64,000 nt of DNA from JBBAAW01 sp041658075 (GTDB lineage Bacteria > Patescibacteriota > WWE3 > UBA101185 > UBA10185), in NCBI GenBank assembly GCA_041658075.1, contig JBBAAW010000002.1, forward strand, positions 3,236 through 67,235, written 5' to 3'. The translations under genes and the position numbers were made by a program. Position 1 is the stretch's first letter; each line of letters begins with the position of its first letter. The notes under the pieces are model-generated. The model was not told the origin of the DNA. It did not search any database and saw only the letters and a list, made by a program, of their open reading frames with translations. Positions 1 through 10,038 of the stretch are shown one piece after another.

Positions 1-265
1 TTGTAAATGGTAGCCTTACGGCAAGTTCGTTCACTTCACCTTTAAGGCTAAAAATCGAAAAGGGAATCTGGGCTACTAAAAACTGCATCGGACCCTTTCT
101 TTGCCTCAGCAAAAATTCTATAAGTCTTTCGTTTTCAAAAAGTCTAATTTGAGCCTTTTTTTCATCATCCTGAAATTCCGAATATGAAAGGTTACTAAAT
201 CTTAAACAAGAGGAAATTATAAGTAGTAAAAATAACCCTATATAATGTAGCTTAAATTTTTTCAC
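1..265 (-). CDS. GT-C family glycosyltransferase, N-terminal part (cut by window edge)
   Basis: An open frame runs from a GTG at 265 off the left edge (88 codons seen). It starts with a basic and hydrophobic first helix, then an extracytoplasmic loop with YSEFQDDE, an acidic motif typical of the first loop of ArnT/PMT-like GT-C enzymes, and later RKGPMQFLVA, also usual in that family. The start codon directly abuts the stop of the upstream gene (266-268), so the two are probably translated together. Family is inferred from the N-terminal ~90 residues only. Confidence 0.6.
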   Translation of the reverse strand, partial: MKKFKLHYIGLFLLLIISSCLRFSNLSYSEFQDDEKKAQIRLFENERLIEFLLRQRKGPMQFLVAQIPFSIFSLKGEVNELAVRLPFT

Positions 266-1882
266 CTACTTAATTCTACGGTAAATATATACATTGGAAA
301 GCGGAATTAGATTAGGTTTGGAAAGTTCAAAGGATTTTATGCGGATAAATCTCCTTGGATCGTTGAGCGATTCTTCAAACCGAAGCCATTTCGAAGCGTA
401 ATAGGGATACTTGTTAACGATCTCTGAATTTTTAGTCCACAACATAGGTCGAGAAGAAATTATTATATAGTCGTACAATAACGGATCTGGAGGATAAATT
501 AAGTGTGCTCCTTCCGATTCGTAAACATTAAACTGCCAAATTGTTGCCGTTGGAAGCTTGTTTAATGGATCTAAACCTTCCTCTGTAATTCCAAATTTTG
601 TTGTCAAGGGAGGCAGATTTTCTTTTGCCCAAATATACGAGGCTGATTTTGGGGTGTTTCTTTGAAATTGCCTCAATAGTAATGCGGGGAAGTATAGGTA
701 ATACAGAGTAGCACCTCCAATAAAGACTATGGCGATAAGTTTAAAGGCGGGCTTTTTAATAACATTAAGAAGATAATTTAGAGCAACAAGAGAAAACAGC
801 ATTAAATTAGGAATAATTGGGAGCATCCACCTATCAACCCGCCGGCTTTGAACAGAGAAAAATACCACATAAAAGACGACTTGTAGAGCCATGACGAGAT
901 AAAATCCGCCATCCTTAATACCCCCGTCACCCTTTACCGGCCCGTTATCCCTAACCGTTAAGGATTTTACGATCCCCGGTAACGAAAGTATTAACACCGG
1001 CAAAGCTAAAATCCAAGATAAAGCCTCGATATATTTAAACGGACTATAATTAACCGAGTCAAAAACCATGCCTCCTTCTTTAATCCGCATTTCCAAAAGT
1101 CGTCCAAAAAAGTCTCCCATAAATATCCATGCAAAAGGATTGGTGACTATAAAAACTCCCGTGATAATAAATAAAGTTGCGACGAGGTTCTTAAAATCTT
1201 TATATATGAAAAAGACCACAAGATAGATGGGGAAAGTAAGTAAAACTGTTATCTTAGTTGACACCGCTAGTCCAAAACATAAGGCAAAGAGGGCTGTGTT
1301 GATTGTATCGTCGGGTTTTTTTAACGTGTGTCGGTGTTGGAGATATTGATAAAAGAACAGATTAGCGAGTAAAATTAATAAGGTAATAATAATGTCGTGA
1401 TTTAAATAATGTGCGTGAACGATTAGTTTCCAATTGAAAGCCACTAAAGAAATACCTGCGATAGAAATAAATGATCGCCCAGTTAAGCCCAGCCTTTTCA
1501 TGAGAAGATAAAACACGGGAATAAGTGCAAAACTAATTAACGCATTAATTACACGCATAAAAACATAAAGATCCATTTTTGTAAATTCGATTCTAAGAAT
1601 TCCCAGCGTTTTACTAAAAATCATGGTTAGTATCGTGTAAAAATAAACGGGAAATGTGCCGTAAACATAGGATTGCGGAACAAGTTTGTAGATGTCGTTA
1701 TTTCTAAGAATATTTTTTATCTCATAAGTGTACTTAATTGCCTGTTCCCCTATCTCTGGTTCGTCGGCATACCAGCTGTGAGGAAGTCCAAAGTTTATAT
1801 TCCAAAGTCGCAATAAAATTCCTAGGAATAGAATAACGATAGTCAAAAGCTTTGTGATTTTTTTTATACTATTTTTTAGCAT
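266..1882 (-). CDS. GT-C (PMT/ArnT-like) membrane glycosyltransferase
   Basis: A 538-residue polytopic protein with about ten to twelve predicted membrane helices. After the first helix the loop reads WYADEPEIGEQ, the acidic metal/substrate-binding loop of the GT-C fold, which uses polyprenyl-phosphate sugars on the outer face of the membrane. A soluble C-terminal region of about 140 residues follows the last helix, as in dolichyl-phosphate-mannose-type transferases. It is divergent from the 1185-residue gene and abuts the next GT-C gene downstream. The sugar and acceptor cannot be told from sequence. Confidence 0.75.
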   Translation of the reverse strand: MLKNSIKKITKLLTIVILFLGILLRLWNINFGLPHSWYADEPEIGEQAIKYTYEIKNILRNNDIYKLVPQSYVYGTFPVYFYTILTMIFSKTLGILRIEFTKMDLYVFMRVINALISFALIPVFYLLMKRLGLTGRSFISIAGISLVAFNWKLIVHAHYLNHDIIITLLILLANLFFYQYLQHRHTLKKPDDTINTALFALCFGLAVSTKITVLLTFPIYLVVFFIYKDFKNLVATLFIITGVFIVTNPFAWIFMGDFFGRLLEMRIKEGGMVFDSVNYSPFKYIEALSWILALPVLILSLPGIVKSLTVRDNGPVKGDGGIKDGGFYLVMALQVVFYVVFFSVQSRRVDRWMLPIIPNLMLFSLVALNYLLNVIKKPAFKLIAIVFIGGATLYYLYFPALLLRQFQRNTPKSASYIWAKENLPPLTTKFGITEEGLDPLNKLPTATIWQFNVYESEGAHLIYPPDPLLYDYIIISSRPMLWTKNSEIVNKYPYYASKWLRFEESLNDPRRFIRIKSFELSKPNLIPLSNVYIYRRIK

Positions 1883-1962
1883 AAGTTTAGTGCTTTTGAT
1901 TTTCTTTTGATTACAGACGCGTCCATCGAAAGTTGCATAGGCTTATTGTACAATAATGACGC

Positions 1963-4900
1963 ATGAAAAAGGTTGCCACGGTATTATTTTATCTAACTTT
2001 AGTGTACTTCGCCTTTTTTTGGCCTACTTTAAAAAGTAACACTGTGCTTGAATTCGGAAACGACGCACGCAGATTTGGGTATCCAGTAAGAGTGTATTTG
2101 TGGGAAAAACTTCACGACGGAAAATTTCCTTTTTGGACGGAAAGAATGCTTTCCGGATACCCTATTTACGCCGACATAGAGACAGGGTATTTAAACCCAA
2201 TAAATTTAGCATTGGTTTATTTATTTGGACCGTACACATCGTATAAGTTACTTCATTTTTTATCGTATTTGCTGGGCTCTATAGGTTTTATTCTTTTCCT
2301 AAAACTGCGGTTAAAATCTCGTGTTGGCATACTAGTAGCCCACTTTGTTTATTTCTTTAGTTTTTTTAGCCTTTATCATCAGCAACATTTCGTTATTACT
2401 TTTGCCTACTATTTATTTCCCTGCTTTCTTTATTTGCTTGAAAGATACATACAAAACCAAAAAACGCGATATTTATTCCTTTATTTATTGTTACTTCTAA
2501 ACCTTTTATACTTTGGCTCTTTTCAAATGTCATTCATAGTAATCGTGGCGTCGATCACCTATATACTATCATTTAAAGCTTTAACAAAGGATTTTATATC
2601 TCGATCCGTCTTCCCTTGTCTTGTATTTTTATGCTTACTGATGCCCTTAATTGTCTCATATCTTGGGCTTTATACTGCATCAGAAAGGTTTTCTACACAC
2701 AGTTTATGGTTAGAAGGATCGTTTTCTCCTCAGGTCGCTCTAAACTTGTTGTACCCCTTTAATTATAGGTTTGGCGACTCTTACATGGGCGTAATCCTCA
2801 ATCGCGACTTTTTAATGCATGAAGTTTACATTTATTTAGGAGTTTCCGGATTAATTTTGGCGATTTTGGGGGTAGTCTTTTCTAAATTGGATCGGCAAAC
2901 AAACAGGTTACTGTTGCTTTTTATAGCAACGTTTCTAATTTTAGGTTTTGCTAAATCCAACCCTCTTTTGTCAACGGTCGATCCGCCATTCTTTTCACTG
3001 TTTAGATACTGGGGTCGCCTTGTTTTCCTTTTGATCTTTTCCTTGAGTGTCTATTGTGGGCATTTTGTTGACCAATTAAGCCAGTTATCTTGGAAATCGA
3101 CGGTTAGAAAAGTAAACCTGCGCTTTCTTTCTGTATCGATGGTTTACCTGGCGATCTTAGAGCTTATCAAGTTTCCAAATTTTAATGTCTTTTCTTTGTT
3201 TAGACTTTGGATGCGTCAGGATTATAAGTTTGACTATATTTATGTTTATCTGGGCTTTTTTTTAACGTTTATCGTTTTTCTATGCTTAACCTTACTACTT
3301 AAAAAGTCTACATATATTAAATACGCACTTTTTGCGATGCCCGTTTTAGAACTGGCAGTTTTTGGTAACTTGGTTTTGAGAGACGCTTTTATAAATGTCG
3401 ACCAGACTAAAGCAAATCTCAGTAGCATTGAGTCGACTTATGCAAACCAAAGAATAATTGTTACCGATGCTGATGTAATAGGAAACAAAACGTTATATTA
3501 TAAATTTTGGAGTCCTTTTGGGTATGTTTCTTCGTTAAATAAATACTACGACGGTAGAATTAAAAGTTTAGGTTTTGAGTCCGTCAGGCGACCTGTACTT
3601 ACGAGTTTGGTAAAAGATGGATTTAATGATACAAACCTTCAATACGGGCTTAAAAACATCGGCGTTAATACGATTACCGACTCTAAAAGTAAAATCTATT
3701 ACCGAAACACAACAAACTCCATGTTTTACTTAGATAGCTTTGGCATACCCGCCTATTTAGAGGAGTTAGAAAGATCAGAAGAACAACATAAATTAAAGAT
3801 TTATGCTATAGGCGATGTTAAGATAAATTCCTATCTTCGTTATGATTCAGGTTGGAAAGTGGTTTTAAACAATCAGCCTATTAAAGTTAATAAGGATGAA
3901 CTGTTTTTGAGTTTCAACTTGCCGGCAGGTACTAACATGGCGGAAGTAAAATACCTCCCGCACACTTTTTACATTAGCCTTGTTGTGACTGTCATCGGTA
4001 TTGTTTTCTTTTTAGCTCTGAGACGCCTTGTAGAAACTCGTCCGACCCTTAAATTTTATATTCTCGTGGCCTTAATTTTCCTTGTTTTGCGCCTTCCCGG
4101 ATTAGGTAGCGACGTGTTAAACAGTGATGGGGCAAGATGGCACAGGAGAAGCGAAAGGTTTTTACAGGCCATTAAAACGGGGGATTTTGCGTCAACCTAC
4201 CAACACTATCAGCCGGGGGTAACTTTAATGTGGATCAACTCCGTCACTAAAAAGGCAGTTTGGGAAACGCAGGATTTGTTTAAAATCCCAAGATGGACTC
4301 TGGAAAATTCCCAAGATTTTCCCAAAATTCACGCCGTGTCCAAAAGCGTCCTCGTGATAATTTTGTCTATCTTATTAATCTATCAAATGTTTATAATAAC
4401 CAAAATATCTAGTCTAAAAGTCGCGTTAATTTATGGTTTTTTTGTGTCAACCGAGCCGTACCTAATTGGAATAGACCGCTGGTTTCATTTAACCTCATTG
4501 GAATCATATTTTGCCTTTTCTGCCTATCTAACTTATTTCTACTCTCTCGCGCGACGGAGTAGGTTATCGGTTCTTGCCACAGGCGCCCTGGTAGCTCTAT
4601 CCACCTTGTCAAAACTTACAGGGATCATTGTTTTACCGCTCATTACAGTTACAGAAATCATCAGAGGTTACTACGCCAAAAATATCAAACGATCACTTAT
4701 TTCCTTGGGTATAATAGTCGCCAGTTTTAGTTTAGTTGTTTTTGTACTCTTTCCGGCACTTTGGGTAGACTTTTTAAATGTCGTGCAAAAACTCTTTGGG
4801 GCGGTGGTTTCTGCGATGGATAATGATACGCGAGCCCAGTACTTTAAACCTCCATTTTCCTATATATATTATTTAGTAATTCTCGCCTATAAACTTTCTC

Positions 4901-5520
4901 CCATTACGCTTTTTATTTTCCTAGCGTCGTTAGTAGTATTTGTTCGACAATTAGAACGCAAAGAACCTGTCCAAGGTAGATTTGTTTTAGCCTATTTTTT
5001 AACTTTCTTTCTCGTCTTAACCATGTCGACTAAAAAAATTGACCGGTACGCTTTGGCCTTAATACAACCTATATTACTATTTGCATCGATCTATTTAGCT
5101 AAACTTAAACATAAAACCTTCGTATTTGTTATCGCTATTCAGTTAATCGCATCGACCTTTATTTATTTTAGACACTTTCCCGTATTGTCGAGCTATTACT
5201 CCCCTATTTTTGGTGGCGCTAAAACTGCCTTAAATATGGGCGTGTATGAAAATAGTGGAGAATATTTTGCTCAAGCGGCGTTTTATCTAAATAACACGGG
5301 TCGTGCGGATGTTTATGCGCCGGACAATTACGAGTCATTTAAATATTTTTATCATGGGAATACTTTGCGCGACTTTGCTCCGTCGGCTAAATATGTGATA
5401 ACCTCCATTGATTTTGATAGGAAAACGCCAAGAAATATCAAAGGGTGTGAAACATTGAAAAAAGAATTTGGTCCGAAAAGTTTTATTCCTTTAGTATATA
5501 TCTATGCGTGCAAAAATTAA
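1963..5520 (+). CDS. Double-length membrane protein: YfhO-like half plus GT-C half
   Basis: 1185 residues with two membrane blocks. Residues ~1-670 resemble the YfhO family (GNDARRFGYP in the first loop, about twelve helices, then a soluble beta-rich segment with LRYDSGWKVVLNN). A new hydrophobic block starts at ~680 with a second GT-C-like first loop (NSDGARWHRRSERF) and a second set of helices to the end. Each half matches the size of a stand-alone transferase, so this looks like a fusion of two. A possible -10 (TACAAT, 1949-1954) lies 8 bases before the ATG. The next gene overlaps its last 17 bases. Confidence 0.7.
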   Translation: MKKVATVLFYLTLVYFAFFWPTLKSNTVLEFGNDARRFGYPVRVYLWEKLHDGKFPFWTERMLSGYPIYADIETGYLNPINLALVYLFGPYTSYKLLHFLSYLLGSIGFILFLKLRLKSRVGILVAHFVYFFSFFSLYHQQHFVITFAYYLFPCFLYLLERYIQNQKTRYLFLYLLLLLNLLYFGSFQMSFIVIVASITYILSFKALTKDFISRSVFPCLVFLCLLMPLIVSYLGLYTASERFSTHSLWLEGSFSPQVALNLLYPFNYRFGDSYMGVILNRDFLMHEVYIYLGVSGLILAILGVVFSKLDRQTNRLLLLFIATFLILGFAKSNPLLSTVDPPFFSLFRYWGRLVFLLIFSLSVYCGHFVDQLSQLSWKSTVRKVNLRFLSVSMVYLAILELIKFPNFNVFSLFRLWMRQDYKFDYIYVYLGFFLTFIVFLCLTLLLKKSTYIKYALFAMPVLELAVFGNLVLRDAFINVDQTKANLSSIESTYANQRIIVTDADVIGNKTLYYKFWSPFGYVSSLNKYYDGRIKSLGFESVRRPVLTSLVKDGFNDTNLQYGLKNIGVNTITDSKSKIYYRNTTNSMFYLDSFGIPAYLEELERSEEQHKLKIYAIGDVKINSYLRYDSGWKVVLNNQPIKVNKDELFLSFNLPAGTNMAEVKYLPHTFYISLVVTVIGIVFFLALRRLVETRPTLKFYILVALIFLVLRLPGLGSDVLNSDGARWHRRSERFLQAIKTGDFASTYQHYQPGVTLMWINSVTKKAVWETQDLFKIPRWTLENSQDFPKIHAVSKSVLVIILSILLIYQMFIITKISSLKVALIYGFFVSTEPYLIGIDRWFHLTSLESYFAFSAYLTYFYSLARRSRLSVLATGALVALSTLSKLTGIIVLPLITVTEIIRGYYAKNIKRSLISLGIIVASFSLVVFVLFPALWVDFLNVVQKLFGAVVSAMDNDTRAQYFKPPFSYIYYLVILAYKLSPITLFIFLASLVVFVRQLERKEPVQGRFVLAYFLTFFLVLTMSTKKIDRYALALIQPILLFASIYLAKLKHKTFVFVIAIQLIASTFIYFRHFPVLSSYYSPIFGGAKTALNMGVYENSGEYFAQAAFYLNNTGRADVYAPDNYESFKYFYHGNTLRDFAPSAKYVITSIDFDRKTPRNIKGCETLKKEFGPKSFIPLVYIYACKN

Positions 5521-6991
5521 TAAACACATCTTATTTATCGTATTTTCAATGTTTTACCTAACCTTTTCCTTGTTTACTTATAAAGACTACGGAATAACTT
5601 CCGACGAACAGGTAAACTACAGAGCCGGAGGAGTTTATGTTAATTATCTTTTTTTAGGTCCGGGAAGACGCCAGGAAATTGAGCAAAAAGCTTCACCAAA
5701 AGATGATCCTCAAAAGTATCCTGCTTTTAGGTTGTACCCTGGGCTAGTATCTATAATTAACCTCCTCTCCTGTTATGAAAGCGCCCATTTAATAAACCTG
5801 CTTTTTGGCTACTTTGGGTTTTTGATAATTTACCTGTTGGTATTTGATATTACGCACTCAAGATTCTCGATACTCGCGCCTCTGCTACTTTTTCTAAACC
5901 CGCACTATTTTGGCCATATTCCAGCCAATCCAAAAGACATCCCTTTTTCTACTTTGTATCTGTTTTGTGTTTATTTACTAATTAAATTGCGCACAGATAA
6001 AGTAACCAACTTTGTTGTTTTGGGGATCTTCCTTGGATTACTTACGGCAACAAGATTTGTAGGCGGTGTTTTATTCTTATTTTTAATTCTTAAAGTCTTG
6101 TTCGGTTTAAATAACCACGGTAAGATGGACAAAAGAATACTGTATCTAATAATCACTGTTTCGGTTTCTTTTATCCTCCTTTATGCAATTTGGCCATACC
6201 TTTGGCACAACCCTATTAGCAAACTCCTTATGTTGGCAAGAAACGCAGATGAATTTTCTTTTTGGGATAGAAAGATTTTGTTTGAAGGTATTTTGATAAC
6301 CAAAACCGAACGCCCGTGGTACTACCTCTTTACCTACATCTTCTACAAAACTCCCCTTCTGATTTTGGTTGGATTGCTTGGGTCGCTGTTTGGAAAATAT
6401 CATAAAACGATATTTATTACCTCTATTGCCCTTTTTAATTTACTTTTATATCTCTTATTTCAGCCCGTCATATATAACGAAATGCGCCATTTTTTGTATT
6501 TAATTCCAGTGTTTACAGTTTTGTCCTCCATCTTATTTATCGACCTTTTAACCAATGAAACGGCACTGATTTATAAAACCGTCTTTATTGTAATCGTGTT
6601 AGGATTATTAAAAATGTCGTACGACTTTGTTTTGTTACACCCGTACCAATATGTGTATTTTAACGAGTTTGCTGGAAAAATGGTCGATATTACTAAAAAA
6701 TACGAAGTTGATTATTGGTCGGCGTCTTATAAAGAGTCCAGTGAGTATTTAAGAAACCTGTCGTTAAAAAGTCCTACCCCAATAAAAGTTTATCCGTGCA
6801 ACTTGGACTTTGGGGTCGACTATTACTCACATAAAGATTTTGTAGTTGTAAACAAGCCGGAAGAAGCCGACTATGTAATATGCGATAATCTAAACGCTTT
6901 AAAAAAAGATCTTGACCTAGAGAATAAGATTATTTTTAGGGTGGTCAGAAAAGGAGCCACCCTTTCTTATGTGGCTAAAACGATTAAATAA
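5504..6991 (+). CDS. GT-C membrane glycosyltransferase, paralogue 1
   Basis: A 495-residue polytopic protein. The N-terminus carries TYKDYGITSDEQVNYRAG, with the acidic pair (DE) of GT-C enzymes in the first outside loop, and ~10 further hydrophobic helices include HIPANPKDIPFSTLY, shared with the next gene. It starts inside the end of the 1185-residue gene (17-base overlap), suggesting coupled translation. It is a clear tandem paralogue of 6969-8462: most of the length aligns without gaps, and one stretch is almost identical at the DNA level. Confidence 0.75.
   Translation: MRAKINKHILFIVFSMFYLTFSLFTYKDYGITSDEQVNYRAGGVYVNYLFLGPGRRQEIEQKASPKDDPQKYPAFRLYPGLVSIINLLSCYESAHLINLLFGYFGFLIIYLLVFDITHSRFSILAPLLLFLNPHYFGHIPANPKDIPFSTLYLFCVYLLIKLRTDKVTNFVVLGIFLGLLTATRFVGGVLFLFLILKVLFGLNNHGKMDKRILYLIITVSVSFILLYAIWPYLWHNPISKLLMLARNADEFSFWDRKILFEGILITKTERPWYYLFTYIFYKTPLLILVGLLGSLFGKYHKTIFITSIALFNLLLYLLFQPVIYNEMRHFLYLIPVFTVLSSILFIDLLTNETALIYKTVFIVIVLGLLKMSYDFVLLHPYQYVYFNEFAGKMVDITKKYEVDYWSASYKESSEYLRNLSLKSPTPIKVYPCNLDFGVDYYSHKDFVVVNKPEEADYVICDNLNALKKDLDLENKIIFRVVRKGATLSYVAKTIK
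6656..6759 (+). repeat. Near-identical tract shared by the tandem paralogues, copy 1
   Basis: These 104 bases match 8127-8230 with a single mismatch (6686 G versus 8157 T), while flanking coding DNA is clearly diverged at synonymous sites. The tract encodes the conserved FNEFAGKM...YWSASYKESSEYL segment. The abrupt change in identity suggests recent gene conversion. Confidence 0.85.
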
Positions 6992-8462
6992 GAAACACAT
7001 TTTATTTATTGTATTCTCGTTGTTTTACCTGATACTTTCTTTGGTAACTTATAAAGACTATGGAATAACTTCCGACGAGCAGCTAGAGTATCGGGCGGGA
7101 AAAACTTATTTTAACTACCTTTTCTCAAACACCTCTAAACGCCAAGAAATAGTAACAAAAGTGTCGCCCAGGGAAAATCCTCAAGATTTTCCCTATTTTA
7201 GGCTTTATCCTGGCTTGGTGTCGCTTATTAACTACCAATCCTATTACGAGTGGGCGCACTTGATAGATTTACTTTTTGGATATTTAGGTTTTCTTGTTAT
7301 ATACCTGCTTGTTTTTGACATTACCCGTTCAAAACTATCGATCCTCGCACCACTGCTATTATTTCTAAATCCCTATTACTTTGGCCATATTCCCGCCAAT
7401 CCAAAGGACATCCCTTTTTCTACACTCTATCTATTTTGCGTGTATTTAATAATCAAACTCGACACTAACAGAATTAAACCCTTTATAATTTTAGGGATTT
7501 TCCTTGGATTACTTACAGGAATGAGGTTTGTAGGACTTACTTTATTTTGTTTTCTGGCAATTAAACTTCTGACTTCTGTAAAAAACCGTAACGACTTATT
7601 TAAGATAGCTTTGCGTTTTACAGCTACAGTATTAATCTTATCAATTATACTTTACTTAATCTGGCCATATCTTTGGCACGATCCCGTTAACCAACTCCTA
7701 TCGTTAGCAAGAGACGCGCAAGATTTTTCCTTTTGGGACAGAGATACTTTATTTGGCGGGCAGTTGATTACTAAGGATACGCGTCCGTGGTATTACCTTT
7801 TTACTTATATTTTCTATAAAACACCACCTTTAATTTTGCTTGGGTTACTTGGATCTTTATTTGTAAAATCTCGTAAAATACTGTTTATTCTAGTTATCGT
7901 AGTTTTTAATCTCGTCCTGTACCTTATCTTACAGCCCACCATTTACAATGAAATGCGCCACTTTCTGTATTTAGTTCCGTTATTTACCGTTTTGTCAGCA
8001 ATTTTGTTTATCAACCTTTTAGGGAGTAGAAAAACATTAGTTTTCCGAACCATACTTGTTGTTATTTTGTGTGGGTTACTAAAGATGTCGTACGACTTTG
8101 TTTTACTTCACCCCTATCAGTATGTATATTTTAACGAGTTTGCTGGAAAAATGGTCTATATTACTAAAAAATACGAAGTTGATTATTGGTCGGCGTCTTA
8201 TAAAGAGTCCAGTGAGTATTTAAGAAACCTATCGTTACAGAGTCCTACCCCAATAAAAGTTTATCCCTGCAACCTGGCTTTTGGAGTCGACTATTATTCT
8301 CATAAAAGCTTTGTACTTGTAAATAAATCAAAAGACGCGGATTATATAATTTGCGACTATCAGAACGCTTTAATAAATAATTTTGACTTAGAGGGCAGAA
8401 TTGTGTTTAAAGTAGTTAGAAAAGGAGCAACGCTTTCTTATGTGGCTAAAACGGATAGATAA
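6969..8462 (+). CDS. GT-C membrane glycosyltransferase, paralogue 2
   Basis: A 497-residue paralogue of the preceding gene with the same first loop (TYKDYGITSDEQLEYRAG), the same NPKDIPFSTLY helix and the same C-terminal soluble domain ending LSYVAKT. The start ATG lies 23 bases inside the upstream gene, reading MWLKR from the +1 frame of the upstream codons for YVAKT. The following gene begins the same way, so the junction itself was duplicated. Likely polyprenyl-phosphate-sugar-dependent; specificity unknown. Confidence 0.75.
   Translation: MWLKRLNKKHILFIVFSLFYLILSLVTYKDYGITSDEQLEYRAGKTYFNYLFSNTSKRQEIVTKVSPRENPQDFPYFRLYPGLVSLINYQSYYEWAHLIDLLFGYLGFLVIYLLVFDITRSKLSILAPLLLFLNPYYFGHIPANPKDIPFSTLYLFCVYLIIKLDTNRIKPFIILGIFLGLLTGMRFVGLTLFCFLAIKLLTSVKNRNDLFKIALRFTATVLILSIILYLIWPYLWHDPVNQLLSLARDAQDFSFWDRDTLFGGQLITKDTRPWYYLFTYIFYKTPPLILLGLLGSLFVKSRKILFILVIVVFNLVLYLILQPTIYNEMRHFLYLVPLFTVLSAILFINLLGSRKTLVFRTILVVILCGLLKMSYDFVLLHPYQYVYFNEFAGKMVYITKKYEVDYWSASYKESSEYLRNLSLQSPTPIKVYPCNLAFGVDYYSHKSFVLVNKSKDADYIICDYQNALINNFDLEGRIVFKVVRKGATLSYVAKTDR
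8127..8230 (+). repeat. Near-identical tract shared by the tandem paralogues, copy 2
   Basis: Partner of 6656-6759: 104 bases with one mismatch at a constant offset of 1471. Confidence 0.85.
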
Positions 8463-10026
8463 AGGCTTAATAGTATCGGTTATATTGTTTTTGATTGCCT
8501 TACCTCTAATTTGGCAGATTAATTTTCCCCAAAACGACGATTGGGTTTACTACAAAATGGTTAAAAACTTTATGAGTGGGAATTTTAAACTCGACCCTAT
8601 TTCCGCACCCACCTTTTATTTTCAGGGAATTTTAGGCGCGGTTTTTTCTTTGATTTTTGAATTAAAGCGACTTCCCATTCTTACCTTACTTGTGAGCGTG
8701 GTAAATTTCTATCTGCTGTTTAAAATCCTCTCGAATTCAACCAAGCTCGGTACAAATATATCGATTGTTGTTGCCCTCATATGGTTTTTTAACCCGTTAA
8801 ATGTCTATTCTTCATTAGGGTTTATGACAGAAAACTACCTGCTGTTGTGCATTTTGGCAAGTTTATACTTTTTTAACTTGTATATCGTCGACATGAAACC
8901 CCGGAACTTTTTACTATTTAATTTGTTCCTGTTCTTTGGACTCATGACTAAACAGTCGGCACTAGCTTTGGCGACATGTTATCCCGCGTATTTTCTGGTC
9001 AACAAAAAATGGCGACTTCTTGGCATACAAGCAATAATTTCCGTACTTCTTTTTATGTTTTATTTTCTAATCTTCCCAAAAACTGTGGAAATGTTTGAAA
9101 AACCTTTACAGTTTCATCATTTATACGACTTCGACTACCTAAAACAATTGACGCGGGCGCTGATTATTTATATATCAGCTTTTTGTTTTCCATTATTGAT
9201 TCTTTTGTTGTGTGGCCGCGATGTAATTAAAAAGCGCAAAAATCTCATCGTCACAATTCTCATTATCACAGTATCCTTGGCCTTCTATTTTTTCGTTTTT
9301 AAAAACTTTAAACCCAACCGACTTGGATGGCAAGAGTTTTTTTACCTTGACAACATTTTAGAAAGAACCGGATTTTACCCGCGGGGAATTATGGGAACCA
9401 AGTTTTATTTTAAAGGCATTTACGATCTTTATAGATATTGGGACATTACCGCTAAATTTTTTTCTGGGTTTGTACTTATTGGACTGTTTATGGCGTTAAG
9501 GAAAGTAAAAACTCACGCCCATTTGTTGATATTTATTTTTACCTACTCTGTATTAATGCTTTTGGCAGAAAAAGTGTATGACCGGTATCTTCCCCCATTA
9601 TTCTTAGTGTTTATCCTCTTGATGGCGTCCAACTTTAATCCGCTGTTCCAAAATAGAAACTTACGACGATTTTTATTTATCTTTTTATCGTCATTCCTAG
9701 CCTTCTTAATTTTCTATTCTTACCAATTCTCTATGGATTTTGTTTTGATCAATAAACATATCTGGAATCGCTCTCTCCAAATTGTCGAGCAAGAAAAAAT
9801 TCCGCCAAAGCTTATTAAGGGAACAAACGCGTGGAAACTTTCCGAGTTTAATATTGAAAGAAATTATCTGTACGACTTTACATTCGACAATATTAAAGTC
9901 AACAAAAGGTACGACGAGCAGTACGACTTAATTGAAAGGCATCGAGTTGATTTTCCTGGTTCGCTTTTTGTGAATCCTTACATCTATTTATATAAAAAGA
10001 AGAATCTTGTTGATATAGTAATATAG
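8440..10026 (+). CDS. GT-C membrane glycosyltransferase (third in the run)
   Basis: A 528-residue polytopic protein, more distant from the two paralogues but with the same architecture: a signal-anchor helix, a first loop with FPQNDDWVYYKMVKNF (acidic DD pair), many helices and a C-terminal extracytoplasmic tail. It starts MWLKRIDK inside the last codons of the upstream gene (23-base overlap). Located between the paralogue pair and a GT2 gene in one strand-consistent operon. Donor and acceptor unknown. Confidence 0.7.
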   Translation: MWLKRIDKGLIVSVILFLIALPLIWQINFPQNDDWVYYKMVKNFMSGNFKLDPISAPTFYFQGILGAVFSLIFELKRLPILTLLVSVVNFYLLFKILSNSTKLGTNISIVVALIWFFNPLNVYSSLGFMTENYLLLCILASLYFFNLYIVDMKPRNFLLFNLFLFFGLMTKQSALALATCYPAYFLVNKKWRLLGIQAIISVLLFMFYFLIFPKTVEMFEKPLQFHHLYDFDYLKQLTRALIIYISAFCFPLLILLLCGRDVIKKRKNLIVTILIITVSLAFYFFVFKNFKPNRLGWQEFFYLDNILERTGFYPRGIMGTKFYFKGIYDLYRYWDITAKFFSGFVLIGLFMALRKVKTHAHLLIFIFTYSVLMLLAEKVYDRYLPPLFLVFILLMASNFNPLFQNRNLRRFLFIFLSSFLAFLIFYSYQFSMDFVLINKHIWNRSLQIVEQEKIPPKLIKGTNAWKLSEFNIERNYLYDFTFDNIKVNKRYDEQYDLIERHRVDFPGSLFVNPYIYLYKKKNLVDIVI

Positions 10027-10038
10027 CAGTACGACTTT

